Of a stretch of DNA of 43,703 nt, positions 7,614-16,440 are shown piece by piece. Below the pieces are notes generated by a model. The model saw only the letters and a program-made list of their open reading frames with translations. It was not told the origin of the DNA and made no database searches. The stretch spans positions 1 to 43,703 of the forward strand of contig JAUXUM010000185.1 of NCBI GenBank assembly GCA_030680995.1, written 5' to 3'. Numbering within the stretch: the stretch's first letter is position 1; every line of letters begins with the position of its first letter. A program made the position numbers and the translations under genes. This DNA is from Devosia sp. (GTDB taxonomy: Bacteria > Pseudomonadota > Alphaproteobacteria > Rhizobiales > Devosiaceae).

Positions 7614-9137
7614 ATGGCGACACGGGTGCAGACCGTCGCGTTTCAGGGTATCGAGGCCGTACCTGTCGACGTGCAGGTGCAGATCGCCACGGGCGGGCTG
7701 CCGATACTGGTGATCGTGGGCCTGCCCGACAAGGCGGTCAAGGAATCGGGCGAACGGGTGCGTGCGGCCCTCACCGCCTCCGGCCTCAGCCTGCCGGCGC
7801 GTCGCATCATCGTCAATCTCGCCCCGGCCGACCTGCCCAAGGAGGGGAGCCACTACGACCTGCCCATCGCGCTGGGCCTCATGGCTGCCATAGGGGCCAT
7901 CCCCAACGACGCGCTTTCCGGCCATATGGCGCTCGGCGAACTCGGCCTCGACGGGCGGCTGGCACCGACCGCCGGCGTGCTGCCGGCCGCGATCGCCGCC
8001 CACGCTCGCGACCTCGGCATCATCTGTCCGGAGCCCTCGGGTCCGGAGGCCGCCTGGGCCGGCGAAGAGATCGACATCATCGCTGCCGAAAGTCTGCTCG
8101 CCCTGGTCAACCATCTGGGCGGCTACCAGCTCTGTTCCCGGCCGGTCGCGCGGCGCCGGCTGTTGCCGGCCGGCCTGCCCGATTTGGCTGAAGTGCGCGG
8201 CCAGGACGTTGCCCGCCGTGCCCTCGAGGTCGCCGCCGCCGGCGGCCATAATCTCCTCATGATCGGGCCGCCCGGCGCCGGCAAGTCCATGCTCGCCTTG
8301 CGCCTGCCCTCGATCCTGCCGCCGCTCAATCCGCGCGAACTGCTGGACGTCTCGATGATCCAGTCGATCGCTGGGGAATTGGCCGACGGCGCGCTCTCGG
8401 ACCGGCGCCCGTTCCGGGCCCCGCATCACTCAGCCTCGATGGCGGCCCTGGTCGGCGGCGGGCTCAAGGTGCGGCCGGGCGAAGTGTCCCTCGCCCATAA
8501 CGGCATCCTCTTCCTCGATGAACTGCCCGAATTCACGCCGTCGGTGCTCGACAGCCTGCGCCAGCCGCTCGAGGCCGGCGAGACGGTGATCGCGCGGGCC
8601 AATACGCGGGTGACCTTTCCGGCGCGCTTCCAGCTGGTGGCGGCGATGAATCCCTGCAAATGCGGCCTTGCCGGAACCCCAGGCCATACCTGCAAGCGCG
8701 GCGACGCCTGCGCCGCCGACTACCAGGGTCGAATTTCCGGGCCCTTCCTCGACCGCATCGACATCCGCATCGATGTTCCGGCGGTCTCGGTCGCCGATAT
8801 GATCGGACCGGCGAGTTCGGAGCCCTCCGCCGCCGTTGCCGCGCGGGTCGCCGGCGCACGCGAGCGCCAGCGCCAGCGTTTTCTCGAACGCGGGCACCCC
8901 GGGATCTTCACCAATGCCGCGGCCGGCCCGACTTTGATCGAAGCGGTGGCGAATCCCGATCAGGAGAGCCAAAACCTCCTGCTGCAGGCGGCCGAGCGTT
9001 TTTCGCTCTCGGCCCGCGCCTATCACCGGGTGCTCAAGGTCGCCCGCACGCTCGCCGATCTGGGCGGCGCCGAAAAGGTCGCCCGGCCTCATATCGCCGA
9101 GGCCCTGAGCTACCGGCTGAATCTGGGGGTGAGTTGA
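7614..9137 (+). CDS. comM: YifB/ComM family Mg-chelatase-like AAA+ ATPase
   Basis: 507 residues from ATG 7614 behind GGGGGCGG; the open frame extends 30 codons further up, but MATRVQTVAFQGIEAVPVDVQVQ is the standard start. The N-terminal Lon-protease-like fold (to about 170) includes GLPDKAVKESGERVRAAL. The Walker A motif GPPGAGKS is at 218-225 and the Walker B LFLDELPEF at 299-307 (Asp302, Glu303). A cysteine cluster NPCKCG...C...C follows, and the C-terminal helical domain holds SARAYHRVLKVARTLADL. ComM of naturally transforming bacteria is a hexameric helicase that promotes branch migration during DNA integration; many relatives are called YifB without tested function. A DUF2441-like gene follows after 11 bases. 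Confidence 0.93.
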   Translation: MATRVQTVAFQGIEAVPVDVQVQIATGGLPILVIVGLPDKAVKESGERVRAALTASGLSLPARRIIVNLAPADLPKEGSHYDLPIALGLMAAIGAIPNDALSGHMALGELGLDGRLAPTAGVLPAAIAAHARDLGIICPEPSGPEAAWAGEEIDIIAAESLLALVNHLGGYQLCSRPVARRRLLPAGLPDLAEVRGQDVARRALEVAAAGGHNLLMIGPPGAGKSMLALRLPSILPPLNPRELLDVSMIQSIAGELADGALSDRRPFRAPHHSASMAALVGGGLKVRPGEVSLAHNGILFLDELPEFTPSVLDSLRQPLEAGETVIARANTRVTFPARFQLVAAMNPCKCGLAGTPGHTCKRGDACAADYQGRISGPFLDRIDIRIDVPAVSVADMIGPASSEPSAAVAARVAGARERQRQRFLERGHPGIFTNAAAGPTLIEAVANPDQESQNLLLQAAERFSLSARAYHRVLKVARTLADLGGAEKVARPHIAEALSYRLNLGVS

Positions 9138-9148
9138 AAGGACACCAA

Positions 9149-9745
9149 TTGCTGGTGGTAGATGCCGAACTCTTTCACGTCGGCAGAACGGTTGCCTGGA
9201 ACACCCACCCACCTCTCGTGGTTGGGTCCAAACTTGCGGTTGGGACGCAGCGAAACCCCTTCTTCGGCTTCTGCGGGCGGCCACGAACTGAGCCAGTCAA
9301 CACCGAAACGGGTGTGGTCCACGTGGGGTCGGTCAAATTTCTCAAAGAGGTGCGTTCGGGAACCGTCAATGCGCCCGAACTGGCGCGTATCGCTGATGAG
9401 ACGGTCGCGCATCTTTTGATGCTCGTCCGAGAATTGGTTTTCGGGGAAGTACGTTTGAAGACTGCGGCAGACGTTCCATCCCGCCAAACGTGCCTGTGGA
9501 TGGTGGAAACGCTCGAGGCCGCAAAGTCCTGGAAGGTGAGGTTTGACAACATTGGCGATGTGGTTCGCCTGCGCGCAAGCGGCAAAGTCGCGAAAGTAGA
9601 TGCTGGCTGGCTGCCCGGTGAACTGTATGAGCTGAGCAGAATATACTCGGCCGCTAAATCCTACCGGGAGGGCTCAGCGGCTACCAATTCAGAACCGGAG
9701 CTGCTCTTTTCAGGTGACCTGGAGGTGTTGGAGGTACTTCAATAG
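9149..9745 (+). CDS. DUF2441-like accessory protein of unknown function
   Basis: 198 residues from a TTG at 9149, chosen because AAAGGA lies at 9137-9142. No canonical ATG fits. The first part (LVVDAELFHVGRTVAWNTHP) is beta-rich. The centre HLLMLVRELVFGEVRLK, then VPSRQTCLWMVETLEAAKSW, resembles the PSR...L...AxxW pattern I associate with DUF2441 proteins, and the end GEPELLF-like stretch with LEVLEVL fits too; this match is from memory. No function is known for the family. GC content drops sharply compared with yifB and cfa (lines near 9361-9480 are about 55 per cent), and codon use is mixed, which suggests acquired DNA. Its TAG directly abuts the stop of the convergent cfa. Confidence 0.6.
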   Translation: MLVVDAELFHVGRTVAWNTHPPLVVGSKLAVGTQRNPFFGFCGRPRTEPVNTETGVVHVGSVKFLKEVRSGTVNAPELARIADETVAHLLMLVRELVFGEVRLKTAADVPSRQTCLWMVETLEAAKSWKVRFDNIGDVVRLRASGKVAKVDAGWLPGELYELSRIYSAAKSYREGSAATNSEPELLFSGDLEVLEVLQ

Positions 9746-10861
9746 CTACCTGATGCTGTCATAGCCGCCCGGTACCCCCTCGGGCGAAAGCACGATCTGC
9801 CAGAGCTGGATTTTCCGTGCCCGGAACACTGCGGCGAAAACCAGGAGATAGAACCGCCACATGCGGTAGAAGCGCTCGCCGTACTTCTCCCGTAGCCGCA
9901 GCCAGGCGGCGTCGAAATTGGCCCACCAGGCCATCAGCGTCCGGTCGTAGTCGGCGCCGAAATTGTGCCAGTCTTCCATGACGAAGAGCCGTTCGGTCGC
10001 CGCCGCGATCTGCCGTGCGCTGGGCAGCATGCCGTTGGGAAAAATGTACTTCTCGCTCCAGGGGTCGCCATGGGTGGTCGAGAAATTGTTGCCGATGGTG
10101 TGGAGCACAAACAGCCCGTCGCTCTCGATCAGGCTTCTGGCCTTCTCGAAATAGGCCCGGTAGTTCTTGTAGCCCACATGCTCGAACATGCCGATCGAGA
10201 TCACCCGGTCGAACCGGCCATCGAGGTCCATGTAGTCCATCAACCTGGTTTCGACCGGCAGGTTGCCCCGATGCGCCTCCGCATAGGCGGCCTGCTGCTT
10301 CGAGATGGTGATGCCGACCCCTTCGACACCATGGCGTTCGGCGGCGAAGCGCAGGAATCCGCCCCAGCCCGAGCCGATGTCGAGCACCCGCATCCCCGGC
10401 TGGAGGCCCGCCTTGCGGCAGATCAGGTCGAGCTTCTGCTCCTGCGCCTGATCGAGCGTCTCGACACCTTTCCAGTAACCGCACGAATAGATCAGCCGCT
10501 TGTCGAGCATCGCCTCGTAAAGGTCGTTGCCGATGTCGTAGTGCCTTTCTCCGACCTCGGTGACCTTGAGCCGCTGCAGGTTGAGCAGCCGGCCGCGCAG
10601 ATAGCTGAGCAGCAGGCCGATATCGGGCTTCAAATGGTCGTAAATGCCGAAATCGAGGAGCTTGAAGACGAACTGGTCGAGCGCCTCGGCGTCCCACCAG
10701 CCGTCCATGTAGGACTCCCCGAAGCCCAGCGTGCCGTAGGCCAGGAGCCGCCCGTAGAGGCGATCGTCGTGCACCTGCATGTCCCACGGCCGGCTGCCGC
10801 CGATCTCGATGTGCGCGCGCGCCAGCAGGTCTGAAAAGAAGCTCTTGGCCGTGGTGTTCAT
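9746..10861 (-). CDS. cfa: Cyclopropane-fatty-acyl-phospholipid synthase
   Basis: 371 residues from ATG 10861, close to the 382 of the E. coli enzyme. Visible motifs: LGFGESYMDGWW (46-56), HYDIGNDLYEAMLD, the active-site-region SCGYW near 126-130, the SAM-binding loop VLDIGSGWGGFLRF (149-162), ISIGMFEHVG and DPWSEKYIFPNG. It adds a methylene from S-adenosylmethionine to unsaturated acyl chains of membrane phospholipids, generally in stationary phase or acid stress. The ribosome site is weak (GGCCGGAA), and the ATG overlaps the stop of an upstream short frame as ATGA. It is convergent with the DUF2441-like gene with no spacer. Confidence 0.95.
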   Translation of the reverse strand: MNTTAKSFFSDLLARAHIEIGGSRPWDMQVHDDRLYGRLLAYGTLGFGESYMDGWWDAEALDQFVFKLLDFGIYDHLKPDIGLLLSYLRGRLLNLQRLKVTEVGERHYDIGNDLYEAMLDKRLIYSCGYWKGVETLDQAQEQKLDLICRKAGLQPGMRVLDIGSGWGGFLRFAAERHGVEGVGITISKQQAAYAEAHRGNLPVETRLMDYMDLDGRFDRVISIGMFEHVGYKNYRAYFEKARSLIESDGLFVLHTIGNNFSTTHGDPWSEKYIFPNGMLPSARQIAAATERLFVMEDWHNFGADYDRTLMAWWANFDAAWLRLREKYGERFYRMWRFYLLVFAAVFRARKIQLWQIVLSPEGVPGGYDSIR

Positions 10862-11046
10862 GGCGAAATTCCGGCCCTCGGCGGGCGAAGGCGTTGAACG
10901 GATTGGTATGGGTGAGCTGCACGATGGTCGCCGCGTCGGTGCCATGGGCGCGGAGCCGCCGCGGCGGCACCTTGCAGCACGTGCTCCAGGATCATGCCGG
11001 GCAGGTCCTTGCGGGGCGGTCCGAGAGTGCTGGAGAGCTGCGCCAT
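10858..11046 (-). other. Possible 62-codon frame or gene remnant upstream of cfa
   Basis: A frame from ATG 11046 (GGAAGAG nine bases upstream) starts MAQLSSTLGPPRKDLPGMIL and ends at TGA 10860-10858, overlapping the cfa start as ATGA. The first 32 codons have GC-rich third positions like a real gene. After about 10945 this bias moves to another frame (DAATIVQLTHTNPFNAFARRG), as if a frameshift had occurred. That second frame has no stop before cfa. I cannot name a family; it may be a leader frame or a degraded gene. Confidence 0.25.
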
Positions 11047-11280
11047 GCCGGCACTCTTCCGCAAAAGCACCTGGATGGCAAACCTTACTGCGCATGCGAT
11101 ACCCCGGCCGGAGCCGGGATCTTGCGGGCTGGCCGGGGACCGCGCCAGGCGGCGCTCGACCCTGTCCTTACCCTCGACGGACTCTATGTCGACGCATTCG
11201 AGGGCGGCACGCCCGGGCCGGGTGCCTGGGCGGGTCGATGGGCCTTGCGCCGCCAGGGCTGCCGCCGGCAAGGCCGGAGG
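10862..11280. other. Gene-poor spacer between cfa and the aldose epimerase
   Basis: 419 bases upstream of cfa and downstream of galM (both minus strand). Apart from the short frame at 10858-11046 I see no recognisable gene, RNA or strong hairpin. A plus-strand frame through 11130-11280 (VLTLDGLYVDAFEGGTPGPG) has fair codon bias but matches nothing I know. Confidence 0.4.
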
Positions 11281-12294
11281 TCAGGCGATCTCGATCTCGC
11301 ACCAGTGGCTGTAATCCTTGCCCGGCCAGTACCAGACCGAGGGGAAGTGGCTGTGATGCACTGCATCGGGGAACGCCTGATCCTCGAGGCAGAAGCCTGA
11401 ATGATTGCCGTAGTGCTTGCCGTGGAGGCCTGGCACCGGGATGTCGGTATAGACGCCGTTGTAGAATTGCAGGCCCGGCCGGTCGGTCCAGAGCCTGAGT
11501 GTCAAAGCGCCATCCGGTCCCTTGACCGTCGCCGCCGGCTGGGTGAGGTCGCGGCCGCTGTCGAGCACGAGGTTGACGTCGTACTTGACCGGCTTGCCGG
11601 CGCCGTCGCGCAACGTGCGCGGTGTTTGGAGGTCGTATTGCGTGCGCTTGACCGGCAGGATCACCCCCGTCGGGATCAAATCCTCATCGGTCTCGGTGAA
11701 AGCGTTGGCGTTGATCTGGAACATGTGGTCGAGCACGTCCGGCCCGGTGCCGAGATTGAAATACTGGTGCTGCACCAGGCTGATCGGGGTCTTGCGGTCG
11801 GTCGTCGCCGAGAGCCCGAGCCGCAACCGGTTGCCCTTCAGGCTGTATACGGCCTTGAACGCCACATTGCCGGGATAGCCCATGGCGCCGTCCGGCGAGA
11901 GATGGGTGAAGGTCACCGCGTTCGCGGCCTCGTCGGGCTCGGCGCTCCAGACGATGCGGCCGAGGCCCTCCGGCCCGCCATGCAGCGAATGAGTGCGCTC
12001 ATTTGCCGGCAGCGCGTAGGTGACGCCGTCGACTTCGAAGCTCGCCCCCCCGATACGGTTGGCGACGCGGCCGGCGAGCGAACCCAGATGCGGCGAATGC
12101 GATTCGTAGGCTGGGAAATTGCCGAAGCCGAGCACGACGCTGCGGGACTGGCCGCTGACGGGCACCCGCCAGTCGCGCACCGCGACGCCGTAGGTGATGA
12201 GGTCGACCTCCACCCCGCAGTCGCTCCTCAGCGTGAACTGGTCGACCGGCTTGCCCTCGAACTCGCCGAATTTCTCGCGCCTGATCGTCATCAT
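11281..12294 (-). CDS. galM: Aldose 1-epimerase (galactose mutarotase)
   Basis: 337 residues from ATG 12294; ATG 12291 is equally possible, and GGGGGAA sits just upstream. The open frame continues to 13200 but that part is antisense to the regulator gene. Family features: YGVAVRDWRVP, VVLGFGNFPAYE, LAGRVANRIGGASF, the catalytic-histidine region ERTHSLHGGPEGLG and QHQYFNL, and the glutamate region SGFCLEDQAFPDAVHHSHFPS. It interconverts alpha and beta anomers of aldoses; beside xylB-xylA the likely substrate is xylose. It is divergent from the LacI-type regulator across a 136-base region with a perfect palindrome. Confidence 0.92.
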   Translation of the reverse strand: MMTIRREKFGEFEGKPVDQFTLRSDCGVEVDLITYGVAVRDWRVPVSGQSRSVVLGFGNFPAYESHSPHLGSLAGRVANRIGGASFEVDGVTYALPANERTHSLHGGPEGLGRIVWSAEPDEAANAVTFTHLSPDGAMGYPGNVAFKAVYSLKGNRLRLGLSATTDRKTPISLVQHQYFNLGTGPDVLDHMFQINANAFTETDEDLIPTGVILPVKRTQYDLQTPRTLRDGAGKPVKYDVNLVLDSGRDLTQPAATVKGPDGALTLRLWTDRPGLQFYNGVYTDIPVPGLHGKHYGNHSGFCLEDQAFPDAVHHSHFPSVWYWPGKDYSHWCEIEIA

Positions 12295-12316
12295 TTCCCC
12301 CATTCTTCTTGGCCCG

Positions 12317-12344
12317 CTGATAGCCCGCTTTGCGCGTGGCGCAA
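12317..12344 (-). promoter_or_regulatory. Candidate promoter for galM
   Basis: On the minus strand TTGCGC (12344-12339), 16 bases, then TATCAG (12322-12317). The -10 has four of six consensus bases. The -35 and most of the spacer lie within the 23-base palindrome, so binding there would block this promoter. Confidence 0.4.
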
Positions 12345-12348
12345 AGCG
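12326..12348. promoter_or_regulatory. Perfect 23-base palindrome, likely operator of the LacI-type regulator
   Basis: The arms CGCTTTGCGC (12326-12335) and GCGCAAAGCG (12339-12348) are exact inverted repeats around GTG. It is in the divergent galM/regulator spacer, 83 bases before the regulator start and over the proposed galM promoter. Operators of LacI-family proteins are palindromes, usually with a central CG, so the three-base centre is slightly unusual. The assignment to this regulator is by position only. Confidence 0.6.
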
Positions 12349-12430
12349 CACGGGCACCAGGCAACGGGAAATTGTTGACGGCGCGCCGCTGAGCCGCCAA
12401 GTCTTCGACTTCAACCAGGGCGGGGGCCGT

Positions 12431-13471
12431 GTGAGCGAGAAGCAGGTGCAGAAGCGGGCGACCGTGCACGATGTCGCGCGCCAGGCGGGCGTTTCGCTGG
12501 CGACGGTCGACCGTGTGCTCAATGGCCGGACCGGCGTGCGGCCGGCCACGGCCGAAAAGGTCGAGGAGGCGATCCGCGTTCTCGATTTCCGCCGCGATCT
12601 CTCCGCCTCGCTGCTCGCCCGCGCCCGCGATTTGCGCGTCGTCTTCCTCATTCCCGACGGCAAGAACGAGTTCATGGCCAACCTGACCGCGGCCATTGCC
12701 CGAAAGTCGCGCAACGTCAAGGCCGAACGGCTGACACTCGAGACCCGGCACATCCGTCCCCTCGATGCAGAAGCCCTGGCCCATGCCCTCAATGCGCTTG
12801 AGCCGAAAAGCTGCGATTGCGCGGTGATCGTCGCCACCGAGGACCAGGCCGTGCACCGGGCCGTCGACGCGGCCACCCGCCGCGGTATCGCGGTGATGAC
12901 GCTGGTTTCCGACCTCCCGGGTTCGGCGCGAAAACTCTTCATCGGCATCGACAACGTCGCCGCGGGCCGCACCGCCGCCTCGCTGCTCGGCCGCTTCTGC
13001 CAAAAGGGCAAGATCGGTATCATCGCCGGCTCGATGGGCCTGCGCGACCATCGCGAGCGGCTCGAGGGCTTCACCGCCCTCCTGCGCAAGGAGTTCCCGG
13101 CGCTTGAAATCCTCGGGCCGGCCGAGGGGCACGACGAGCGGAGCGAAACCGAGCATCTCGCCGCCGACCTGCTTGCCGACCATCCCGACCTCTCCGGCAT
13201 CTACAACCTGGGCGCCGGCAATCCGGGGCTCCTCGCCGCGCTCGAGAAATCCGGCCGCGCCGGCCAGGTGCGGGTGATCGCGCACGAACTCACCGAAGCC
13301 ACCCGTTCGGGGCTCCGATCGGGTGCCATCGACGTGGTGCTCGACCAGAATCCGGATGGTGAAATCCGTGCCGCCATCGCCGCGGCCCGCGCCCTGGCGC
13401 TGGGGCAGGGCGGCGACTATCACGCCGACCCCATTGAAATCGGCATTTTCCTGCGCGACAATTTGCGCTAG
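12431..13471 (+). CDS. LacI-family transcriptional regulator, likely of the xylose genes
   Basis: 346 residues from GTG 12431 behind GGGCGGGGG. The helix-turn-helix is at the N-terminus ([26 protein letters not shown], residues 9-34) with the hinge helix near 55-62. A type 1 periplasmic-binding-like ligand domain follows ([87 protein letters not shown]). Such proteins usually release DNA when the sugar binds. It is divergent from galM and lies 90 bases upstream of xylB in the same direction, so xylose or a related sugar is the probable ligand (inference). Confidence 0.88.
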   Translation: MSEKQVQKRATVHDVARQAGVSLATVDRVLNGRTGVRPATAEKVEEAIRVLDFRRDLSASLLARARDLRVVFLIPDGKNEFMANLTAAIARKSRNVKAERLTLETRHIRPLDAEALAHALNALEPKSCDCAVIVATEDQAVHRAVDAATRRGIAVMTLVSDLPGSARKLFIGIDNVAAGRTAASLLGRFCQKGKIGIIAGSMGLRDHRERLEGFTALLRKEFPALEILGPAEGHDERSETEHLAADLLADHPDLSGIYNLGAGNPGLLAALEKSGRAGQVRVIAHELTEATRSGLRSGAIDVVLDQNPDGEIRAAIAAARALALGQGGDYHADPIEIGIFLRDNLR

Positions 13472-13546
13472 AGGGACCTTTCAAGAAAGACGAACCGGCT
13501 CCAAGCCGAATGGGGAGGGCAAAGGCAAAATGTGTGTACCCTGTCT

Positions 13547-13562
13547 TGAGGTACGTGCCTCA
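13547..13562 (+). promoter_or_regulatory. Imperfect palindrome at the xylB start
   Basis: TGAGGTAC and GTGCCTCA are inverted repeats with one mismatch and a central CG, running into the A of the xylB ATG. The GAGG inside also serves as the only visible ribosome site, ten bases upstream. It could be a LacI-type operator, but its sequence differs from the palindrome at 12326. Confidence 0.3.
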
Positions 13563-15025
13563 TGAGCTATCTCGGCATCGATATCGGCACCTCCGGGGTC
13601 AAGGCCTTCCTCATCGACCGGGCCGGCAAGCCGCTCGGCGAGGCCAGTGCCAAGGCGGTCGAGCCCGTGCGGCCCAAGCCCGGCTGGTCCGAGCAGAACC
13701 CCGACGACTGGTGGCAGGCGACGCTCGAGGCCGTCGACCGGCTCGCAGCCGCCCGCTCCAGGGAAGTCGCCGCCGTCCGCGGCATCGGTCTCTCCGGCCA
13801 CATGCATGGCGCCACCCTCCTCGACCGCAACGACAAGGTCCTTCGCCCCGCCATCCTCTGGAACGACGGCCGCGCGAGCGCCGAGTGCGCCGAGATGGAA
13901 GCGGCGCTCCCCACCCTGCGAGACATTGCCGGCAACATCGCCATGCCCGGCTTCACCGCCCCCAAGATCGCCTGGGTGCGCAAGTACGAGCCGCGGACCT
14001 ACGAGAAGATCGCCAAGGTGCTCCTGCCCAAGGCCTATGTCCGCCTCTTGCTCACCGGCGAGCATGTCGAGGACATGTCCGACGCCGCCGGCACCCTCTG
14101 GCTCGATGTGGGCAAGCGCGACTGGTCCGACGAGCTCCTCGCGGTCACCGGGCTGAACCGCTCGCACATGCCGCGCCTGGTCGAAGGCTCCACGCCCTCG
14201 GGCGAACTCAATGCCGAGCTTGCGCGGCGCTGGGGCATGAGCGCCGGGGTCGTCGTTGCCGGCGGGGCCGGCGACAATGCCGCCTCGGCCTGCGGCATCG
14301 GCGCCATCCGCCCCGGCGAGGGCTTCGTCTCGCTGGGCACCTCCGGCGTGCTCTTTGTCTCCAACGACCGCTTCCGCCCCAATACCGGGGGCGCCGTGCA
14401 TGCCTTCTGCCACGCCATCCCCGAAACCTGGCACCAGATGGGCGTCATCCTTTCGGCGACCGACAGCCTCAACTGGCTGGCCAAGATCACCGGGCAGGAC
14501 GCGGCAAAACTCTCCGGCGACGTCGAGCAGGGCTTCCAGGGGCCCGGCGAGGAAATCTTCCTGCCCTATCTGTCGGGCGAACGCACGCCGCACAACAATG
14601 CCGGGGCCCGCGGCTCCTTCGTCGGGCTCTCCCACCTTTCCGACCCCGCCCGTCTCGCCCAGGCGGTGATGGAGGGCGTCGCCTTCGCCGTGCGCGATTG
14701 CCAGCGCGTGCTCACCGACGCCGGCACCGAGATCGACCGCCTGCTCGCCGTCGGCGGCGGCTCGCGCTCCGAACTCTGGCTGAGGATCATCGCCACCAGT
14801 CTGGATGCCGAGATCGCCCTCCCCGAAGACGGCGACTTCGGCGGCGCGCTCGGTGCCGCCCGGCTGGGGTTCTGCGCCGCCGAAAACGCCGACCCCAGAG
14901 ACGTGATGACCATGCCCGGGATCAGGAAGGTGATCGCGCCGGATCCCGCCCTGCGTTCCGCCTACGCCGATCAATATGCGCGCTACCGCGCGCTCTATCC
15001 CGCCATCGAGGAGGCCCGTACGTGA
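13562..15025 (+). CDS. xylB: Xylulokinase
   Basis: 487 residues, a FGGY-family sugar kinase. Visible: [17 protein letters not shown] (phosphate-1 loop, residues 6-22), [63 protein letters not shown] (phosphate-2), [19 protein letters not shown] and the adenosine motif [11 protein letters not shown]. It phosphorylates D-xylulose with ATP to D-xylulose 5-phosphate, which enters the pentose phosphate pathway. Its stop overlaps the xylA start (GTGA), so the two are one translation unit. Confidence 0.95.
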   Translation: MSYLGIDIGTSGVKAFLIDRAGKPLGEASAKAVEPVRPKPGWSEQNPDDWWQATLEAVDRLAAARSREVAAVRGIGLSGHMHGATLLDRNDKVLRPAILWNDGRASAECAEMEAALPTLRDIAGNIAMPGFTAPKIAWVRKYEPRTYEKIAKVLLPKAYVRLLLTGEHVEDMSDAAGTLWLDVGKRDWSDELLAVTGLNRSHMPRLVEGSTPSGELNAELARRWGMSAGVVVAGGAGDNAASACGIGAIRPGEGFVSLGTSGVLFVSNDRFRPNTGGAVHAFCHAIPETWHQMGVILSATDSLNWLAKITGQDAAKLSGDVEQGFQGPGEEIFLPYLSGERTPHNNAGARGSFVGLSHLSDPARLAQAVMEGVAFAVRDCQRVLTDAGTEIDRLLAVGGGSRSELWLRIIATSLDAEIALPEDGDFGGALGAARLGFCAAENADPRDVMTMPGIRKVIAPDPALRSAYADQYARYRALYPAIEEART

Positions 15026-16329
15026 CCGATTTCTTCAAGGGAATTAAGCCCGTCAAGTTTGCCGGGCCGAAGTCCAGGAACCCGCTTGCCTATCGCCATT
15101 ACAACAAGGACGAGATCGTTCTGGGCAAGCGCATGGAGGACCATGTCCGGCCCGCCATCGCCTACTGGCATACCTTTGCCTGGGAGGGTGGCGATCCCTT
15201 TGGCGGCCGCACTTTCGAGAGGCCCTGGTTCGGCCCCAGCCTCGATCACGCCAAGCTTAAGGCCGACGTCGCCTTCGAGCTGTTCGACCTGCTCGATGCG
15301 CCGTTCTTCTGCTTCCACGACCGCGACATCGCCCCCGAGGGCGAGACGCTGGCGGAAAGCAACAGGAACGTCCGCGCCATCGCCGAAGTGTTCCAGCGCA
15401 AGATGGAAAAGTCGCGCACCCGGCTGCTCTGGGGCACGGCCAACCTGTTTTCCCACCGCCGCTACATGTCCGGCGCCGCCACCAATCCCGATCCGGATGT
15501 CTTCGCCTATGCCGCCGCGCAGGTCAAAAACGTGCTCGAGATCACCCATGAGCTGGGTGGCGACAATTACGTGCTGTGGGGCGGCCGCGAGGGCTACGAG
15601 ACCCTGCTCAACACCCGCGTCGGGCAGGAAGCCGACCAGATGGCCCGCTTCATCTCGCTCGTCATCGACCATGCCAGAAAGATCGGCTTTACGGGCCAGA
15701 TCCTGATCGAGCCCAAGCCGCAGGAGCCCTCCAAGCACCAGTACGATTTCGACGTCGCGACGGTCCACGGGTTTTTGAAGAAGTACGGCCTCGAGCAGGA
15801 CGTGAAGTGCAACATCGAGGTCGGCCACGCCTTCCTCGCCAACCACTCCTTCGAGCACGAACTGGCGCTTGCCGCCTCGCTGGGCCTGCTCGGCTCGGTC
15901 GATGCCAACCGCAACGACTTGCAGTCGGGCTGGGACACCGACCAGTTCCCCAATTCGGTGCCCGAAACCGCGCTCGCCTTCTACCAGATTTTGAAGGCCG
16001 GCGGGCTGGGCAAGGGCGGCTTCAACTTCGATGCCAAGGTGCGGCGCCAGTCGATCGATCCCGCCGACCTGCTGCACGGCCATGTCGGCGGCCTCGACGT
16101 GCTCGCCCGTTCGCTCAAGGCCGCGGCCGCCATTATCGAGGACGGCACCTATGACAAGGTGATCGACGCGCGCTACGCCGGGTGGGAGGAAAAGGAAGCC
16201 AAGGCCATGCTTGCGGGCAAGCGCTCGCTCGAACAGATCGCCAGGCGCATCGAGCGCGAGAACCTCGACCCGCAGCCGCGCTCCGGCCAGCAGGAATATC
16301 TCGAGAACCTGATCAACCGGTTCGTCTGA
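15022..16329 (+). CDS. xylA: Xylose isomerase (class II)
   Basis: 435 residues from GTG 15022, with GAGGAGG eight bases upstream; the start overlaps the xylB stop. The open frame reaches far upstream, but that part lies inside xylB. TIM-barrel motifs are in order: [12 protein letters not shown] with the catalytic histidine and aspartate, [26 protein letters not shown] (metal glutamate), [37 protein letters not shown] (metal aspartates) and FNFDAKVRR. It converts D-xylose to D-xylulose with divalent metal. Length and the N-terminal extension fit class II. No xylose transporter genes are in the window. Confidence 0.96.
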   Translation: MTDFFKGIKPVKFAGPKSRNPLAYRHYNKDEIVLGKRMEDHVRPAIAYWHTFAWEGGDPFGGRTFERPWFGPSLDHAKLKADVAFELFDLLDAPFFCFHDRDIAPEGETLAESNRNVRAIAEVFQRKMEKSRTRLLWGTANLFSHRRYMSGAATNPDPDVFAYAAAQVKNVLEITHELGGDNYVLWGGREGYETLLNTRVGQEADQMARFISLVIDHARKIGFTGQILIEPKPQEPSKHQYDFDVATVHGFLKKYGLEQDVKCNIEVGHAFLANHSFEHELALAASLGLLGSVDANRNDLQSGWDTDQFPNSVPETALAFYQILKAGGLGKGGFNFDAKVRRQSIDPADLLHGHVGGLDVLARSLKAAAAIIEDGTYDKVIDARYAGWEEKEAKAMLAGKRSLEQIARRIERENLDPQPRSGQQEYLENLINRFV

Positions 16330-16382
16330 CCGGCGAAGCCGTCCGGCACCGGACAGCATTGGGGATCGATGCGCGGCGGGCG

Positions 16383-16411
16383 TTGGCATCGCCTGCCAAA
16401 ACCCATAAGTT
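16383..16411 (+). promoter_or_regulatory. Weak candidate promoter before mutS
   Basis: TTGGCA (16383-16388), a 17-base spacer and TAAGTT (16406-16411). The -35 matches five of six positions, the -10 about three. It would begin a short leader ending at the mutS ATG (16441). Confidence 0.3.
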
Positions 16412-16440
16412 TGCGGCCCTCCCTGTCGCAGCCGTGAGCA

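Noticed and set aside
8660-9133. Upstream part of the frame leading into the DUF2441-like gene
   Set aside because: It lies within yifB in another frame and reads as arginine-rich noise; the TTG at 9149 with its ribosome site is the better start.
12295-13200. Continuation of the galM frame across the regulator
   Set aside because: It is antisense to the LacI-type gene; the epimerase is full length from 12294.
13481-14974. 497-codon open frame antisense to xylB
   Set aside because: A product of high GC and codon bias; xylB shows all kinase motifs, while the antisense translation is a glycine/aspartate-rich string without family features.
16341-16354. GTCCGG-CA-CCGGAC hairpin as terminator of xylA
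   Set aside because: The loop of two bases is too small unless the stem frays, and no T-run follows.
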